DNA of 64,000 bases from Myxococcales bacterium (GTDB taxonomy: Bacteria; Myxococcota_A; Polyangia; Polyangiales; GCA-016699535): NCBI GenBank assembly GCA_016699535.1, contig CP064980.1, positions 186,001 through 250,000 on the forward strand, read 5' to 3'. The notes under the pieces were generated by a model. That model worked only from the letters and a program-made list of their open reading frames with translations. It was not told the origin of the DNA and searched no databases. This document shows, one piece after another, positions 33,722 through 43,219 of this stretch (its first letter is position 1; every line of letters begins with the position of its first letter). A program made the position numbers and the translations under genes.

Positions 33722-34690
33722 TCAGTGATGATGCTTATCACTTTGGCCAGGCTTGATCTCGGCATCACGTAAATCGATGGCCTTGAGTAGCTTTTCATTA
33801 ACCTGGACAGTGCTGCTCTTCCTCAAACGAGCAAGCAAGGACTCAATCGCTTGCTGTCGTTTTTGGCTAAACATTAGTCCTTGAATCTTGGCTTTGGCCT
33901 GAGCAAAGCTTTGCTTTTCAGCGGGGCGCAAACCAGTCAGCTTGACGATGCTCCAGTCTTCACCCACCTGCACCGGCTTAGCGTAAAGCTCGCCGAGTTC
34001 CGCAACGGCAAAGGCAGCTTTTCGTAAGGCGGGATCGACTTGTGGATTCTGTGAACTTTTGTCTTCGTCTTTGGGAAAATAAAGCAAGTCTCCACCACGC
34101 ATACGCGTTTGCATATCGATGCTGTGCTGTTGCGCCAGTTCTCGGAAAGCCCGGACGTCTCCTTTTTGGGCCTCCCTTAAAAGAGCCAAGGCCTTCGTTT
34201 TGTCGGCGACCAACATATGACTCGCGCGGCGGTACTCTGCTTTTGAAAAATCGGCGATGTGGCTTGTATAAAAGGACTTGAGTTCAGCTTCAGGAAAAGC
34301 AGATGCCCGCAAGGGTTTATCTATTTTATCGAGGAGCAGCTCCCGCACTAAAAATTCTTTTTCTTTTTGAATGACTTCTTCATGAGTCGAGTATTTTTTT
34401 GATGTGGCGTATTTCTCCATAAGGGCCAAACGCAAGCGCTCGTCGAAAAGCTCTTTACGATGCTCTGGCGCGCTATAATAGTCACGCAAGGCAGGCGATT
34501 GGCTATTAATGAAGTCTTCAAGCTCGCCCACGCTAAGCGATTGTCCACCCTCAATATGGAATAGGAGTTCAGCGCGTCGCGTGAGCTCAGCTGTATCAGC
34601 TTGTTGACTATGCGCAAGCTGCGCAAAGACACTGAGAAATACCAGGCTACAACAAAGAAAAGTGGTGATGACAAAAAGACGGCTTAGCAT
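33722..34690 (-). CDS. PpiC-type (parvulin) peptidyl-prolyl isomerase, secreted
   Basis: 322 residues. A signal peptide (hydrophobic residues 5-25) is followed by a SurA/PrsA-like helical domain and then a rotamase domain, with EYRRASHMLVADKTKAL, a glycine-rich MRGGDLLYFPKDE and VKLTGLRP. This type of chaperone folds outer-membrane and periplasmic proteins. The C terminus ends in three His. It lies 26 bases after rseP in the same direction and is closed by a terminator; pairing with the envelope-stress protease RseP fits a role in envelope quality control. Confidence 0.8.
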   Translation of the reverse strand: MLSRLFVITTFLCCSLVFLSVFAQLAHSQQADTAELTRRAELLFHIEGGQSLSVGELEDFINSQSPALRDYYSAPEHRKELFDERLRLALMEKYATSKKYSTHEEVIQKEKEFLVRELLLDKIDKPLRASAFPEAELKSFYTSHIADFSKAEYRRASHMLVADKTKALALLREAQKGDVRAFRELAQQHSIDMQTRMRGGDLLYFPKDEDKSSQNPQVDPALRKAAFAVAELGELYAKPVQVGEDWSIVKLTGLRPAEKQSFAQAKAKIQGLMFSQKRQQAIESLLARLRKSSTVQVNEKLLKAIDLRDAEIKPGQSDKHHH

Positions 34691-34716
34691 GGTTCGTACT
34701 CCAAATAGCTACGCTC

Positions 34717-35748
34717 TTAGCTCATGACATCACGAAAGGTCACGAGGACCAAAAGCCCAAGCAGAAAAAGCAAGCCCACCGTGTGTACCACAGCTTCGAT
34801 GCGAGCATCAGGTCTACGTTTGGCAATCATTTCATACATCAAAAAGCTCAACCGTCCACCGTCAAGCGCTGGCAAGGGCAATAGGTTGAACATGCCCAAG
34901 GCGACAGAAAGCACGATGAGCATCCAAGCATATTCGATGGGGCCACGTTTTGCCGATTCGGCAACCATTTTTCCCATACGCACTGGACCAGCCAGGCCTT
35001 CCAGTGTCTTTTTCTTAAACAGCTCGGCCAAGCCGAGGGCATTTAGTACCGTTACTTCATAAGGGAAGGCCAAGGCCATCGTGGCGGCTTTATCCCAGCC
35101 ATAAGCTCGATAGTGCTTGGTAAATGTCACCCCTATCACCCCACGTTCTTCTTCAAGGCGTGGAGTAATCATCATCGGCGGCATGCGCTTGCCATCACGC
35201 TCCACGACATAAGACGTCGCTTTGCCAGCACGCACGGAAGTGATGCGAATCAAATCCCCAAAATTGTGCACAACCTCGCCATTGGCTTCGACGATGACGT
35301 CTCCTCTGTGCACGCCTGCGATAGCAGCCGGGGTGGTGTGATCGACAGGTTTGACCACCGGTCGAGTCAAATGCTCGGGCCAGCCCACGAGCGCAAGCGT
35401 GAAGGTAAGAGCAGCCGCGAGCAGATAGTTGGCAAAAGGTCCGGCAAAAATCGTAGCAATTCTCGCAAAAAGCCCCTGATTAGGAAAAAGACCTGGATCG
35501 TCGGAATCCACTTCTTCGTGAGGATTCATTCCGGCAATTTGCACATAGGCCAAAAATGGAATAGCGCAGAGTTGAAACACCGTTGGACTGTCTTTGGGCT
35601 GGTACCTGAATACCGTGGGGCCAATCCCTATGCTAAAGCGAATGACCCGCATACCGCAGGCCCTAGCCACTAGATAATGACCGCCTTCATGGACAATTAC
35701 CAATACCGAAATTCCAGCAATCGCCAGAAGAATGAGCCCTGGATTCAT
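34717..35748 (-). CDS. rseP: RseP-family intramembrane site-2 zinc metalloprotease
   Basis: 343 residues with four transmembrane helices. The zinc site HEGGH at residues 21-25 is the HExxH motif, a PDZ domain lies in the middle (PAAIAGVHRGDVIVEANGE), and LLPLPALDGGRL supplies the third ligand region. RseP cleaves anti-sigma factors or remnant signal peptides within the inner membrane. Shorter than the E. coli enzyme because it has one PDZ rather than two. First gene of a unit with the PpiC-type isomerase and divergent from nadE. Confidence 0.9.
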   Translation of the reverse strand: MNPGLILLAIAGISVLVIVHEGGHYLVARACGMRVIRFSIGIGPTVFRYQPKDSPTVFQLCAIPFLAYVQIAGMNPHEEVDSDDPGLFPNQGLFARIATIFAGPFANYLLAAALTFTLALVGWPEHLTRPVVKPVDHTTPAAIAGVHRGDVIVEANGEVVHNFGDLIRITSVRAGKATSYVVERDGKRMPPMMITPRLEEERGVIGVTFTKHYRAYGWDKAATMALAFPYEVTVLNALGLAELFKKKTLEGLAGPVRMGKMVAESAKRGPIEYAWMLIVLSVALGMFNLLPLPALDGGRLSFLMYEMIAKRRPDARIEAVVHTVGLLFLLGLLVLVTFRDVMS

Positions 35749-35781
35749 TCTGAATTCTTACCCCATTTTCACTAAAAAATC

Positions 35782-37434
35782 ATGCGCATCGCACTGTGTC
35801 AGTTTAATCCCACGATTGGCAAGCTCCAAGAGAATCGAAAACGTATTCTCGATTTCTCCCTACAAGCACAAAAAAAGGGCGCTGTTGTGGTGTTTTTTCC
35901 CGAACTTGCCCTCAGCGGCTACCCGCCGCGGGATCTTCTCGAAAGGGCTGCATTTCTTAGAGAGCATCAAGCTCAGCTCGAAAAGTTAGCGGCCGAGCTG
36001 CCAAAAGACCTCTATGTCATCCTTGGCTGCTTCATCTTGCCGGAGCAGTCGGCTTCCCGGCGCCCCTACAACAGCGCGGCGGTTCTTCACGCTGGTGTTA
36101 TCGAAAACTTAGTGCACAAACAACTTCTACCAACCTACGACGTGTTTGATGAGCATCGCTACTTTGAAGCAGCCTCGGAGCAATCGTGCATTAGCATTTT
36201 AGGAAAACGTTTTGCGATCACGCTATGTGAAGATGCATGGAACGACGTTCGCTCGGAGAGTTCTGGGCATTATTCAAGCAATCCGCTAGCCACTTTGGTG
36301 GAACAAAAACCTGATGTGTTGATCAATCTATCGGCTTCGCCTTTCACACTTAAAAAGCCTCAAGAACGCGGCGCGATGTTTTCGACGATTGCGAAAAAAT
36401 ATGCCTTGCCCTTGGTGATGGTCAATCAAGTGGGCGGCAACGATGACCTTATATTTGATGGGCACTCCGCACTGTACGGGCCGCGAGGAGAACTTTGCCT
36501 GACCGCTACTGGGTTCAAAGAAGAGCTACTCGTTGGGGACTTGGATCAACTAAGTGAGGTGACCAAGCCCGATTGCAGCGAAGACGGAATGGTGCTTGAT
36601 GCGCTTATTCTTGGCATCACCGATTACGCACGCAAATGTGGATTCAAACAAGCAGTGCTTGGCCTATCAGGAGGCGTTGATAGCGCTCTTTGTGCAGCTT
36701 TGGCCGCAAAGGCACTTGGTCCTAAAAACGTACTCGGCGTTGGCATGTCAACACGCTTTACATCGAAGCAAAGCGTTGAAGATGCCATGGCGCTTGCAAG
36801 CAATCTTGGCATCGAATGGAAGCACCTCAATATTGATCCTGTCTTTGAATGCTATCGCGGGATGTTAAAGCCCGTCCTTGAAGAAGATTCTCAGGCGACC
36901 GGTGATACAACTTTTGAGAATCTGCAGTCGCGCATTCGCGGCGCATCGCTCATGGCCATCTCAAACCGCTATGGGCACTTGTTGCTCAGCACAGGAAACA
37001 AAAGCGAACTCGCTGTCGGATACTGCACGCTGTACGGCGATATGGCGGGTGGGCTGGCAGTCATCAGTGATTTACCGAAAGCCATGGTCTACCGCATTTG
37101 TCGAAAACTCAACGAACGCGAAGGTCGAGATGTCATTCCGGAACGCGTGTTGCTCAAAGAACCTTCAGCTGAACTGCGGCCGGATCAGAAAGACAGTGAT
37201 TCACTGCCACCCTACGAAGTACTCGATCCTATTTTAGAGATGTTTGTCGAGAATGGACTCTCTGCGGATGAAATCGTTGCCAAGGGTTTCGATGCCGTCA
37301 CCGTAAAACGTATTGTGTCCATGGTAAGGCTCAACGAGTACAAGCGCAGGCAAATGCCCCCAGGGCTCATCGTCACCACAAAAGCCTTCGGACCCGGTCG
37401 TCGCTACCCTATCGCACAGGGTTACGATGCTTAA
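35782..37434 (+). CDS. nadE: Glutamine-dependent NAD+ synthetase
   Basis: 550 residues in two domains. The N-terminal glutaminase is a nitrilase fold with Glu in FFPELALSGYPPRD, Lys in LVHKQLLPTYDVF and Cys in ITLCEDAWND; it releases ammonia from glutamine. The C-terminal synthetase has the ATP pyrophosphatase loop VLGLSGGVDSAL and LLSTGNKSELAVGY. Together they turn nicotinic acid adenine dinucleotide into NAD+. Length is typical of the two-domain bacterial form. Single gene, divergent from rseP. Confidence 0.95.
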   Translation: MRIALCQFNPTIGKLQENRKRILDFSLQAQKKGAVVVFFPELALSGYPPRDLLERAAFLREHQAQLEKLAAELPKDLYVILGCFILPEQSASRRPYNSAAVLHAGVIENLVHKQLLPTYDVFDEHRYFEAASEQSCISILGKRFAITLCEDAWNDVRSESSGHYSSNPLATLVEQKPDVLINLSASPFTLKKPQERGAMFSTIAKKYALPLVMVNQVGGNDDLIFDGHSALYGPRGELCLTATGFKEELLVGDLDQLSEVTKPDCSEDGMVLDALILGITDYARKCGFKQAVLGLSGGVDSALCAALAAKALGPKNVLGVGMSTRFTSKQSVEDAMALASNLGIEWKHLNIDPVFECYRGMLKPVLEEDSQATGDTTFENLQSRIRGASLMAISNRYGHLLLSTGNKSELAVGYCTLYGDMAGGLAVISDLPKAMVYRICRKLNEREGRDVIPERVLLKEPSAELRPDQKDSDSLPPYEVLDPILEMFVENGLSADEIVAKGFDAVTVKRIVSMVRLNEYKRRQMPPGLIVTTKAFGPGRRYPIAQGYDA

Positions 37435-37581
37435 GCAAAGCTAACTCAAAGCCAAAGCTTCTTGAGTGCTACTGCAATCAATCCCTTTGCTGAGCTATAG
37501 CCAGTTCAATGGAAACGACGCAAGGACTTCACGTCGAGAAGGTCGCGCCGTTTCACTTTTGTATTAGTGTTAGCTTAAAGA

Positions 37582-37713
37582 AAGTCCTGAGCCACTGAGG
37601 CGCCGGGCTTTGCTCTAATGCCAAGGCGCCATGACGCAGGACTATCCCTTGATAATTCAAGGAATGGCAACGCAAATAGCAGCGCAAAGAACAAGCCGAA
37701 TAACTCAGGACTT
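37582..37713. repeat. 132-bp element with 10-bp terminal inverted repeats
   Basis: AAGTCCTGAG at 37582-37591 is exactly inverted at 37704-37713. Inside are smaller palindromes, for example CCTTGA-TAAT-TCAAGG, and no open frame. It fills most of the gap between two convergent genes. This is the layout of a miniature inverted-repeat element. The rest of the gap (37435-37581) shows nothing recognisable. Confidence 0.4.
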
Positions 37714-37726
37714 CCTCAAACGAACA

Positions 37727-38251
37727 CTAGTTGCAATAAAATGAGTAGAAGCCGTTAAGCGCAATTGCGCAGAGTTCATCATTGCCGTCGGCCACCGATT
37801 CGTCGCAGCCTGGCCTGATATCGGGGTTGGTGATGCTTTGACAACAGGTCTCTGGGGCAGAGCAGTCGCCGGTGGTAGAAATCGTTGTTCCACCACTATC
37901 AACTGCAGGAGTACCAGCGTCAGTGTTGTTATCATCAGGGCAAAGGTTCTCGCACTCAGCAGGCGGAGCCGTGAAAACGGTATCGCAATCGGCAGCACTG
38001 ATCGCACTCATGCAAGAATCAACTTGGCTCTGACTTGGGTTGCAGCTTGAATCTCCTCCGTTATCGCTGTCAGAGTTGCTTATGCACTCGTCCACGCAAT
38101 CACTTTTGGTGGTACCGAAAAGCAAATCGCATTCGCTCCGTTTTGAGCAAATCGAGTTGCAGTATTCGCTGATATTTGCTGCCGAAGAACTATCGCTGCT
38201 GCAGCCAAGCAAAGCGATTAAGGATAGGGCCAATCCCCAATAGTTAAACAT
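37727..38251 (-). CDS. Cys-rich lipoprotein of unknown function
   Basis: 174 residues from ATG 38251, which has GGAGGAAGC directly upstream; the longer open frame beyond it is not convincing. MFNYWGLALSLIALLGCSSD is a lipoprotein signal with the lipidated Cys at 17. The mature part is acidic and carries many Cys in repeated CxxxC/CxxC patterns (EYCNSICSKRSEC, PAECENLCPDD, CSAPETCCQS), suggesting a small disulfide-linked domain at the cell surface. Such Cys-rich lipoproteins are plentiful in myxobacteria. No function is known. Confidence 0.7.
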   Translation of the reverse strand: MFNYWGLALSLIALLGCSSDSSSAANISEYCNSICSKRSECDLLFGTTKSDCVDECISNSDSDNGGDSSCNPSQSQVDSCMSAISAADCDTVFTAPPAECENLCPDDNNTDAGTPAVDSGGTTISTTGDCSAPETCCQSITNPDIRPGCDESVADGNDELCAIALNGFYSFYCN

Positions 38252-38425
38252 GCTTCCTCCAAAATTTGGTTTGTAAAATGAGAAACTACCGATCATACAG
38301 CTAAACCGCAACCACCGGGGCCGCCTGGATGCGTCTTTGCAGTTTTCGCAACGCATCATCAGTCGATATTTCCACAGTACCACCGCAAAAAACATCAATA
38401 ACACGTCGGGTTTTGGAAGAAACAG

Positions 38426-38941
38426 TTACTTTTTGCCAGTTGTGGCTTTATGGGCTCGCAGATGAGCACGCAAGCGTTTGGCGTAGCCTTCTTTGTTTTG
38501 CTGTTTGGCGCGGCCGATGGCAAGCGCGTCTTGCGGCACATCCATGGTTACCGTGGTACCTGTGCCAACATATGCGTCTTTACCAATCGTGATGGGCGCT
38601 ATGAGTTGTGAATCACTGCCGATGAACGCACCATCTTCTATAATGGTTTGATGTTTCGAGAAGCCATCGTAGTTGCAGCAAATAGTGCCAGCCCCGATAT
38701 TGACGCCTTCGCCTACTGTGCAGTCACCGATGTAGCTTAGATGATTGGCTTTGGATGCACGACCGAGAATGCTCTTCTTCATCTCTACAAAATTGCCAAT
38801 ACGCGCTTCTGGGCCAAGCTCGCTCTGTGGACGAAGATGAGAAAAAGGTCCGGCTTGGGCGTTTTGCATAAGCACGCTGGCGGAAGCTACCGTATACGGT
38901 TTGAGATGCACCCCTTGTGCAATGCTTACATCTTCAAGCAC
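38426..38941 (-). CDS. glmU: GlmU C-terminal acetyltransferase part (frameshifted gene)
   Basis: This part holds the left-handed beta-helix of GlmU with hexapeptide repeats and RPQSELGPEARIGNFVEMKKS, SYIGDCTVGEGVNIGAGTI and NYDGFSKHQT, which bind acetyl-CoA and glucosamine-1-phosphate. It makes N-acetylglucosamine-1-phosphate. The same frame extends upstream to about 39031, where it rejoins the middle part after one missing C on the plus strand. Because GlmU is normally essential for peptidoglycan and lipopolysaccharide synthesis, a sequencing error is the likely reason for the break. Confidence 0.85.
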   Translation of the reverse strand: MLEDVSIAQGVHLKPYTVASASVLMQNAQAGPFSHLRPQSELGPEARIGNFVEMKKSILGRASKANHLSYIGDCTVGEGVNIGAGTICCNYDGFSKHQTIIEDGAFIGSDSQLIAPITIGKDAYVGTGTTVTMDVPQDALAIGRAKQQNKEGYAKRLRAHLRAHKATTGKK

Positions 38942-38988
38942 ACAACCGGCATCAATAACACTACCCTGCCCAATTTTTGTTTTGCCCT

Positions 38989-39309
38989 TTAAGACAACGC
39001 CAGGACCAAGCGTAACGTCTTCTGCAATTGCACATCGTTTTCAATGTAACAATTCTCTGGATCGATAAAGCTTACCCCATTTAGTGCATGGGCCATATTG
39101 ATGCGTTTACGTTTTTCCTGCTCACACTGAGCAAGATCCCAACGGGTGTTGACCCCATGAAGATCTGCGATCGGCCACATCACATCGCGCACGCCTTTAT
39201 CTTGAGCCGCCAGCTTTACGATATCGGTTAACAGTAACTCACCTTGAGCATTGTTGCTTTTAATGTTTGCAAGTGCACCGCTAAAAAACGAAGCAGACGC
39301 AAAATAAAT
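38989..39309 (-). CDS. glmU: GlmU middle part (frameshifted gene)
   Basis: In this frame lie SGALANIKSNNAQGEL, LLTDIVKLA and MWPIADLHGVNTRWDLAQ, the end of the uridylyltransferase domain and the linker helix leading to the beta-helix. It connects the N-terminal part (shift at about 39309, one missing base in an A run of the minus strand) and the C-terminal part (shift at about 39031). It is not a separate gene. Reading the three parts together gives a protein of about 470 residues, the normal GlmU length. Confidence 0.75.
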   Translation of the reverse strand: MYFASASFFSGALANIKSNNAQGELLLTDIVKLAAQDKGVRDVMWPIADLHGVNTRWDLAQCEQEKRKRINMAHALNGVSFIDPENCYIENDVQLQKTLRLVLALS

Positions 39310-39836
39310 TCAGGGTTAATCTCATTGATGGTCGCTTCTTCTGGATTGCAATCACGCTCTTCGCGAACCTCAACAATCGATCCTGCTTTGGAGCGTATCA
39401 TGCGTCCATAACCAAAGGGCTCGGTGCTAAGGGTGCTTAACAAACTAAGAGAGAACTTACTGCTTTCATCTTCAAGCAGCGCAGCAACTGCTCCGGGCTC
39501 AACGAGAGGCATGTCACCGTAGAGCACGACAACAGAGCTGTTTTTGTCGGTGATCGCACCAAGACCACACTGCACCGCATGGCCTGTGCCTTTTTGCTCT
39601 TTCTGAATGGCAATCTCAATGCGACCTGGGAAAGCGTCGTTGAGAAAACGAACAACGTCCTCGGCGCCATGACCCACTACGACAACGACACCTTGCGCCC
39701 CGTTATCGAGCAAGGCTTTGATGGGATAGTAGAGGATCGGTTTGCCTGCAATTTGATGCAACACTTTAGGCAAATCGCTTTTCATGCGCGTGCCTTTGCC
39801 TGCTGCCAACACGATTCCCCAAAATTGATGGTTCAT
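39228..39836 (-). CDS. glmU: GlmU N-terminal uridylyltransferase part (frameshifted gene)
   Basis: The N terminus has the pyrophosphorylase signature LAAGKGTRMKSDLPKVLHQIAGKPIL, here split over residues 10-35, and VVLYGDMPLVEP with the metal-binding Asp, plus GYGRMIR for the substrate. It joins UTP to N-acetylglucosamine-1-phosphate, the second GlmU reaction. After EINPE (about 39310) the frame is wrong and stops at 39228. The gene starts 16 bases after the ArsA-like gene and belongs to the same direction as the hem operon. Confidence 0.88.
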   Translation of the reverse strand: MNHQFWGIVLAAGKGTRMKSDLPKVLHQIAGKPILYYPIKALLDNGAQGVVVVVGHGAEDVVRFLNDAFPGRIEIAIQKEQKGTGHAVQCGLGAITDKNSSVVVLYGDMPLVEPGAVAALLEDESSKFSLSLLSTLSTEPFGYGRMIRSKAGSIVEVREERDCNPEEATINEINPEFILRLLRFLAVHLQTLKATMLKVSYC

Positions 39837-39852
39837 ACCTTTCCCTTAATTC

Positions 39853-41013
39853 TCAAACTTTCAGCAACGCTTCGCCTAATTTAGCCAAACCGGCTAAATC
39901 ATGCACGTCCTCCTCCATTAATGGAACACGCACCAGCAGAGTTCCTTTAGGCATGGCATGTTTTTTTTCCGAGCTCAATAAAGCTTCGTCGATTTGTGCG
40001 CGATGCACTTCGTCATCGTAGGCTTCTTGTAGTTTTCCCTGCAGCACATTGATACCCGCGTGATTCTTTTCCAATTCTCGATACGCAGACTGGAGCTCAT
40101 CGCTATCATAGGGCGCCGGTGGAAGTTGCACGCGGTTAAATACAGTGGCTTCAGGATGCAGCCCTCGCTCGGTAAGCCTTCGCTGCACTTCTCTTAGCTC
40201 AAAGAGAGCCGGTGGGCTTGTGCTTGTTACTGTTAGATATCCAAAATCAGAACGTTGTAGCATGCCCTTGACCATCATCGCTCGATGACGAAATCCTCCA
40301 AAAAGAGAATTAAAGTCGAGCAAAAACTCGCCAATCTCCTGCATGAATTTCGCTCCTGTAATTTTAGACAGGGCCGCTAGGAGCACCGCCGCTCCTTTAC
40401 TAAGCAAACCGAGAGATAGACGACCACTGGTGCTAAGCGCTTGCACCATCCAGCGCGTAGCTTGCGAGTCAATGGCTTCGACAACCCTATCCGGCGCATC
40501 AAAGAAACCAAACACGTCAGATGCCGGAGGCGTATCAACAATGACTAAGTCATAGTCTTCCTCTTCAAGCACGGCATGAAGCTTTTCCATGGCCATGTAT
40601 TCATGTGTGCCAGCAAGCGAGGTCGAGATGTAGCGATAGAGGCGATTGTTTAAAATGCGATCAAGATTCTTTGGATCTTTGGTGTGCCGTTTGAGAAGGT
40701 CATCAAACGTTTTTTTCTTATCAAGGACCAAAGCATAGAGCTGGCCAGAACATTCCAGCCCCTGCTCTTGAAAAAATTGCGATGAAATTAATTGGCCTTC
40801 GTTTGGGAGGGCATCAAGACCCAGACTGTTTGCCAAGCGCTTGGCAGGATCGATTGTAAGACAGAGCACTTTCTTCCCACTCATGGCTGAAATCACCGCA
40901 AGCGCCGCAGAAGTGGAAGTCTTTCCAACACCACCCGCGCCAAGCACGATGATGGTTTTTTTTGAATGAATGAGGTCTTCTACAGTCAGCGGCACGCCAT
41001 ACCAAGCTATCAA
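39853..41013 (-). CDS. ArsA/Get3-like ATPase
   Basis: 386 residues. Deviant Walker A loop GAGGVGKTSTSAA near residue 26, switch segments LTIDPAKRLANSLG and IVDTPPASDVFGFFDAP are those of the ArsA/GET3 family of the MinD-like ATPases. Only one ATPase domain is present. Bacterial single-domain ArsA proteins in myxobacteria and relatives have no proven role; arsenite export is unlikely, since no arsB or arsR is near. It starts with a TTG that overlaps the hemC stop (TTGA), so it is translationally coupled to hemC. Confidence 0.82.
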   Translation of the reverse strand: MIAWYGVPLTVEDLIHSKKTIIVLGAGGVGKTSTSAALAVISAMSGKKVLCLTIDPAKRLANSLGLDALPNEGQLISSQFFQEQGLECSGQLYALVLDKKKTFDDLLKRHTKDPKNLDRILNNRLYRYISTSLAGTHEYMAMEKLHAVLEEEDYDLVIVDTPPASDVFGFFDAPDRVVEAIDSQATRWMVQALSTSGRLSLGLLSKGAAVLLAALSKITGAKFMQEIGEFLLDFNSLFGGFRHRAMMVKGMLQRSDFGYLTVTSTSPPALFELREVQRRLTERGLHPEATVFNRVQLPPAPYDSDELQSAYRELEKNHAGINVLQGKLQEAYDDEVHRAQIDEALLSSEKKHAMPKGTLLVRVPLMEEDVHDLAGLAKLGEALLKV

Positions 41014-41948
41014 GTAATTAAGTCTTTGGCACCCTGCTCGAGCAAGCGCTCCGCAAGCTCAGTGCCCATGCGTCGCGCTTCGTTGTAGCGCTGCTCTTGG
41101 GTGGCGACAAGGATGTCTTCTTGGGTAAAGGAAGAAAGAGTGCGATCTCCGTCCGAAGAGGCAACCATGGCTTCGATTTTGAGCTGCTGCCCGTTTGACA
41201 TCGATCGCGCTAAACCCGCGACCGGGACATGACAGTCAACACCAAGCCCCTTGGCCAAAGCTCGCTCTGCTTCGATTTCAAGCCGTGCTGTTGAATTCTC
41301 CAAGCATGAAAGTATTTCAGTCGTTCCCGTGTCATCTGTGCGGCCTTGCAAGGCAAGCGCTCCCTGCCCTATGGCTGGTAAGGATAAATCAAAAGGCAAA
41401 ACACGAATGCGTTTGTCTTGAATACCAAGCCGGCGCAGGCCTGCTAAGGCAAGTACTATCGCGCTCACTTCCCCGCTATCAAGCTTACGAATGCGCGTGT
41501 CGATATTGCCGCGCAAAGGAACAAAAGCAAGATCCGGCCGCTTAGCTCGAAGTTGAACCGTGCGACGTGGAGAGCTCGTGCCAATGCTGCTGCCTGCCGT
41601 AAGCGCATCAAACTCTTCGCCTTCAAAACTTACAATCGCATCGGAGGGATCCTCACGAGGCGGAATGCACACGATATCAAGACCGTCGGCAATCTCGGCG
41701 GGCAAGTCTTTCATTGAATGTACTGCAAAATCTGCTTCCCCTCGCAGCACCGCTTGCTCAAGTTCACTGACAAACAAAGCTTTGCCGCCAATTTGCCACA
41801 GAGGCTTATCTTGTTCTTTATCGCCTCGTGTTACGATGGGAAATTCTTCAACCTCAAGCCCAGCATGGTGGAGTTGCAGTTGTTTGATAACCCATCGCGT
41901 CTGGGCAAGTGCAAGCTTACTGGTGCGTGTTGCCACCCGGAGTTTCAT
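41010..41948 (-). CDS. hemC: Porphobilinogen deaminase (hydroxymethylbilane synthase)
   Basis: 312 residues. It joins four porphobilinogen units to hydroxymethylbilane in tetrapyrrole synthesis. Signatures: KLRVATRTSKLALAQ at the start, FAVHSMKDLPAE with the catalytic Asp region, FVPLRGNIDTRIRKL, and GLGVDCHVPVAGLA with the Cys that carries the dipyrromethane cofactor. Its ATG overlaps the hemA stop (ATGA). Confidence 0.95.
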   Translation of the reverse strand: MKLRVATRTSKLALAQTRWVIKQLQLHHAGLEVEEFPIVTRGDKEQDKPLWQIGGKALFVSELEQAVLRGEADFAVHSMKDLPAEIADGLDIVCIPPREDPSDAIVSFEGEEFDALTAGSSIGTSSPRRTVQLRAKRPDLAFVPLRGNIDTRIRKLDSGEVSAIVLALAGLRRLGIQDKRIRVLPFDLSLPAIGQGALALQGRTDDTGTTEILSCLENSTARLEIEAERALAKGLGVDCHVPVAGLARSMSNGQQLKIEAMVASSDGDRTLSSFTQEDILVATQEQRYNEARRMGTELAERLLEQGAKDLIT

Positions 41949-43219
41949 TTGCTTTCCTTTTCAGTTCTATCCAATGCAAACAGACGTCTTACTAAAGCTA
42001 ATATTTGTTGTGAACCACTTTGTTTTGTGGCTTCTTTTAAACCGGTAAGAGGTTGGTGCAATACCTTGTTTACCATGCTTTCAGCGAAACGATGGATATC
42101 TTTTTCATCAGGCTTTACAACCAAGTCTAAGCTTTGGACAAAGCGCATCAATTCTTTTTCAATGGTCTGTTGTGTTTGCTCGCGCAAGGCAACAATAGTG
42201 GGCGTAAGTTCAAGAGAGTTTCGCCATTGCTCAAAACCTTCGACATATTCATCAAGCATGGCCTCTGCAGCGTGTGCTTCCTTTCGTCTGCTTTTAAGGT
42301 TGTCCTCGGAGACCTGCTTGAGATCGTCTAAATCATAGACATAAATACCATCAAGGCGCCCTACCTCGGTCTCAACGTTTCTCGGGACAGCAATGTCAAT
42401 AAAGAAAAGCGGCCGATGCTTTCTCGCTTTTTGAACTGGCTTCATCTGATCCACTGTCACAATGGCTTGTTGAGCTGCCGTCGAAGTAATTACAACGTCA
42501 GCTTCACTCAACTGCTCTGTCATCTGATCAAAGGAAACAAAATGGCCACCAATGGCTTTCGCTAGATTCTGACCGCGTTCGGGGCTTCGGTTCATGACCC
42601 AAAGGTCGGCTCCCTCAGCCATGAGTTTCTTGGCTGCCTGCTCACTCATTTTTCCTGCGCCAAGCAAAAGCACACGTCTTGCCGCTAGATCTCCAAAAAT
42701 CTTTGCGGCTAAATCACAAGCAACGGAACTTACGCTTACGGCTCCGCTTGCTATTTGAGTATCCGCACGCACCTTTTTTGCCACTGATAGTGCCGTCTCA
42801 AAACATCGACCCAAGACCGTGCTTAGAGCTCCGTGCTGCTGGCCCTGCAACATAGCCTGCTTGACCTGGCCCAATATCTGAGGCTCTCCCACAACCATCG
42901 AATCCAAGCTGGCTGTGACACGAAACACATGGCGAACCCCTTGCCGACCCAGATGTTTGTAAAGGTAAGGCTCCAAGGGCTCATCGCTTCGATCGCTTAG
43001 AAGTTGCTGAACGCTCGCTACAACCTGCTCGCTTTGCTCGGATGCCCCATAGATTTCCACTCGGTTACACGTGGAAATCAGCGTTGCCTCGCTCATACCA
43101 GGAATACGCAGAAGCTCACCAAGCACTTCTTGTTCATTACTCATCCCGCGGCTGAGTTTTTCGCGAACGCGAAGTGGCGCACTGTGGTGGGATAAGCCCA
43201 CAACAAAAATCTCCATCAT
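41945..43219 (-). CDS. hemA: Glutamyl-tRNA reductase
   Basis: 424 residues from ATG 43219 (ATG 43216 follows immediately). It reduces glutamyl-tRNA to glutamate-1-semialdehyde, the first step of the C5 heme pathway. The catalytic Cys is in LISTCNRVEIYG, VFRVTASLDSMVVGEPQILGQ is the highly conserved substrate block, and VLLLGAGKMSEQAA the NADPH site. The open frame runs back to 43486, but those residues only antisense the neighbour. The start overlaps the stop of the ccsA/hemX-like gene, forming an operon with hemC. Confidence 0.95.
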   Translation of the reverse strand: MMEIFVVGLSHHSAPLRVREKLSRGMSNEQEVLGELLRIPGMSEATLISTCNRVEIYGASEQSEQVVASVQQLLSDRSDEPLEPYLYKHLGRQGVRHVFRVTASLDSMVVGEPQILGQVKQAMLQGQQHGALSTVLGRCFETALSVAKKVRADTQIASGAVSVSSVACDLAAKIFGDLAARRVLLLGAGKMSEQAAKKLMAEGADLWVMNRSPERGQNLAKAIGGHFVSFDQMTEQLSEADVVITSTAAQQAIVTVDQMKPVQKARKHRPLFFIDIAVPRNVETEVGRLDGIYVYDLDDLKQVSEDNLKSRRKEAHAAEAMLDEYVEGFEQWRNSLELTPTIVALREQTQQTIEKELMRFVQSLDLVVKPDEKDIHRFAESMVNKVLHQPLTGLKEATKQSGSQQILALVRRLFALDRTEKESK

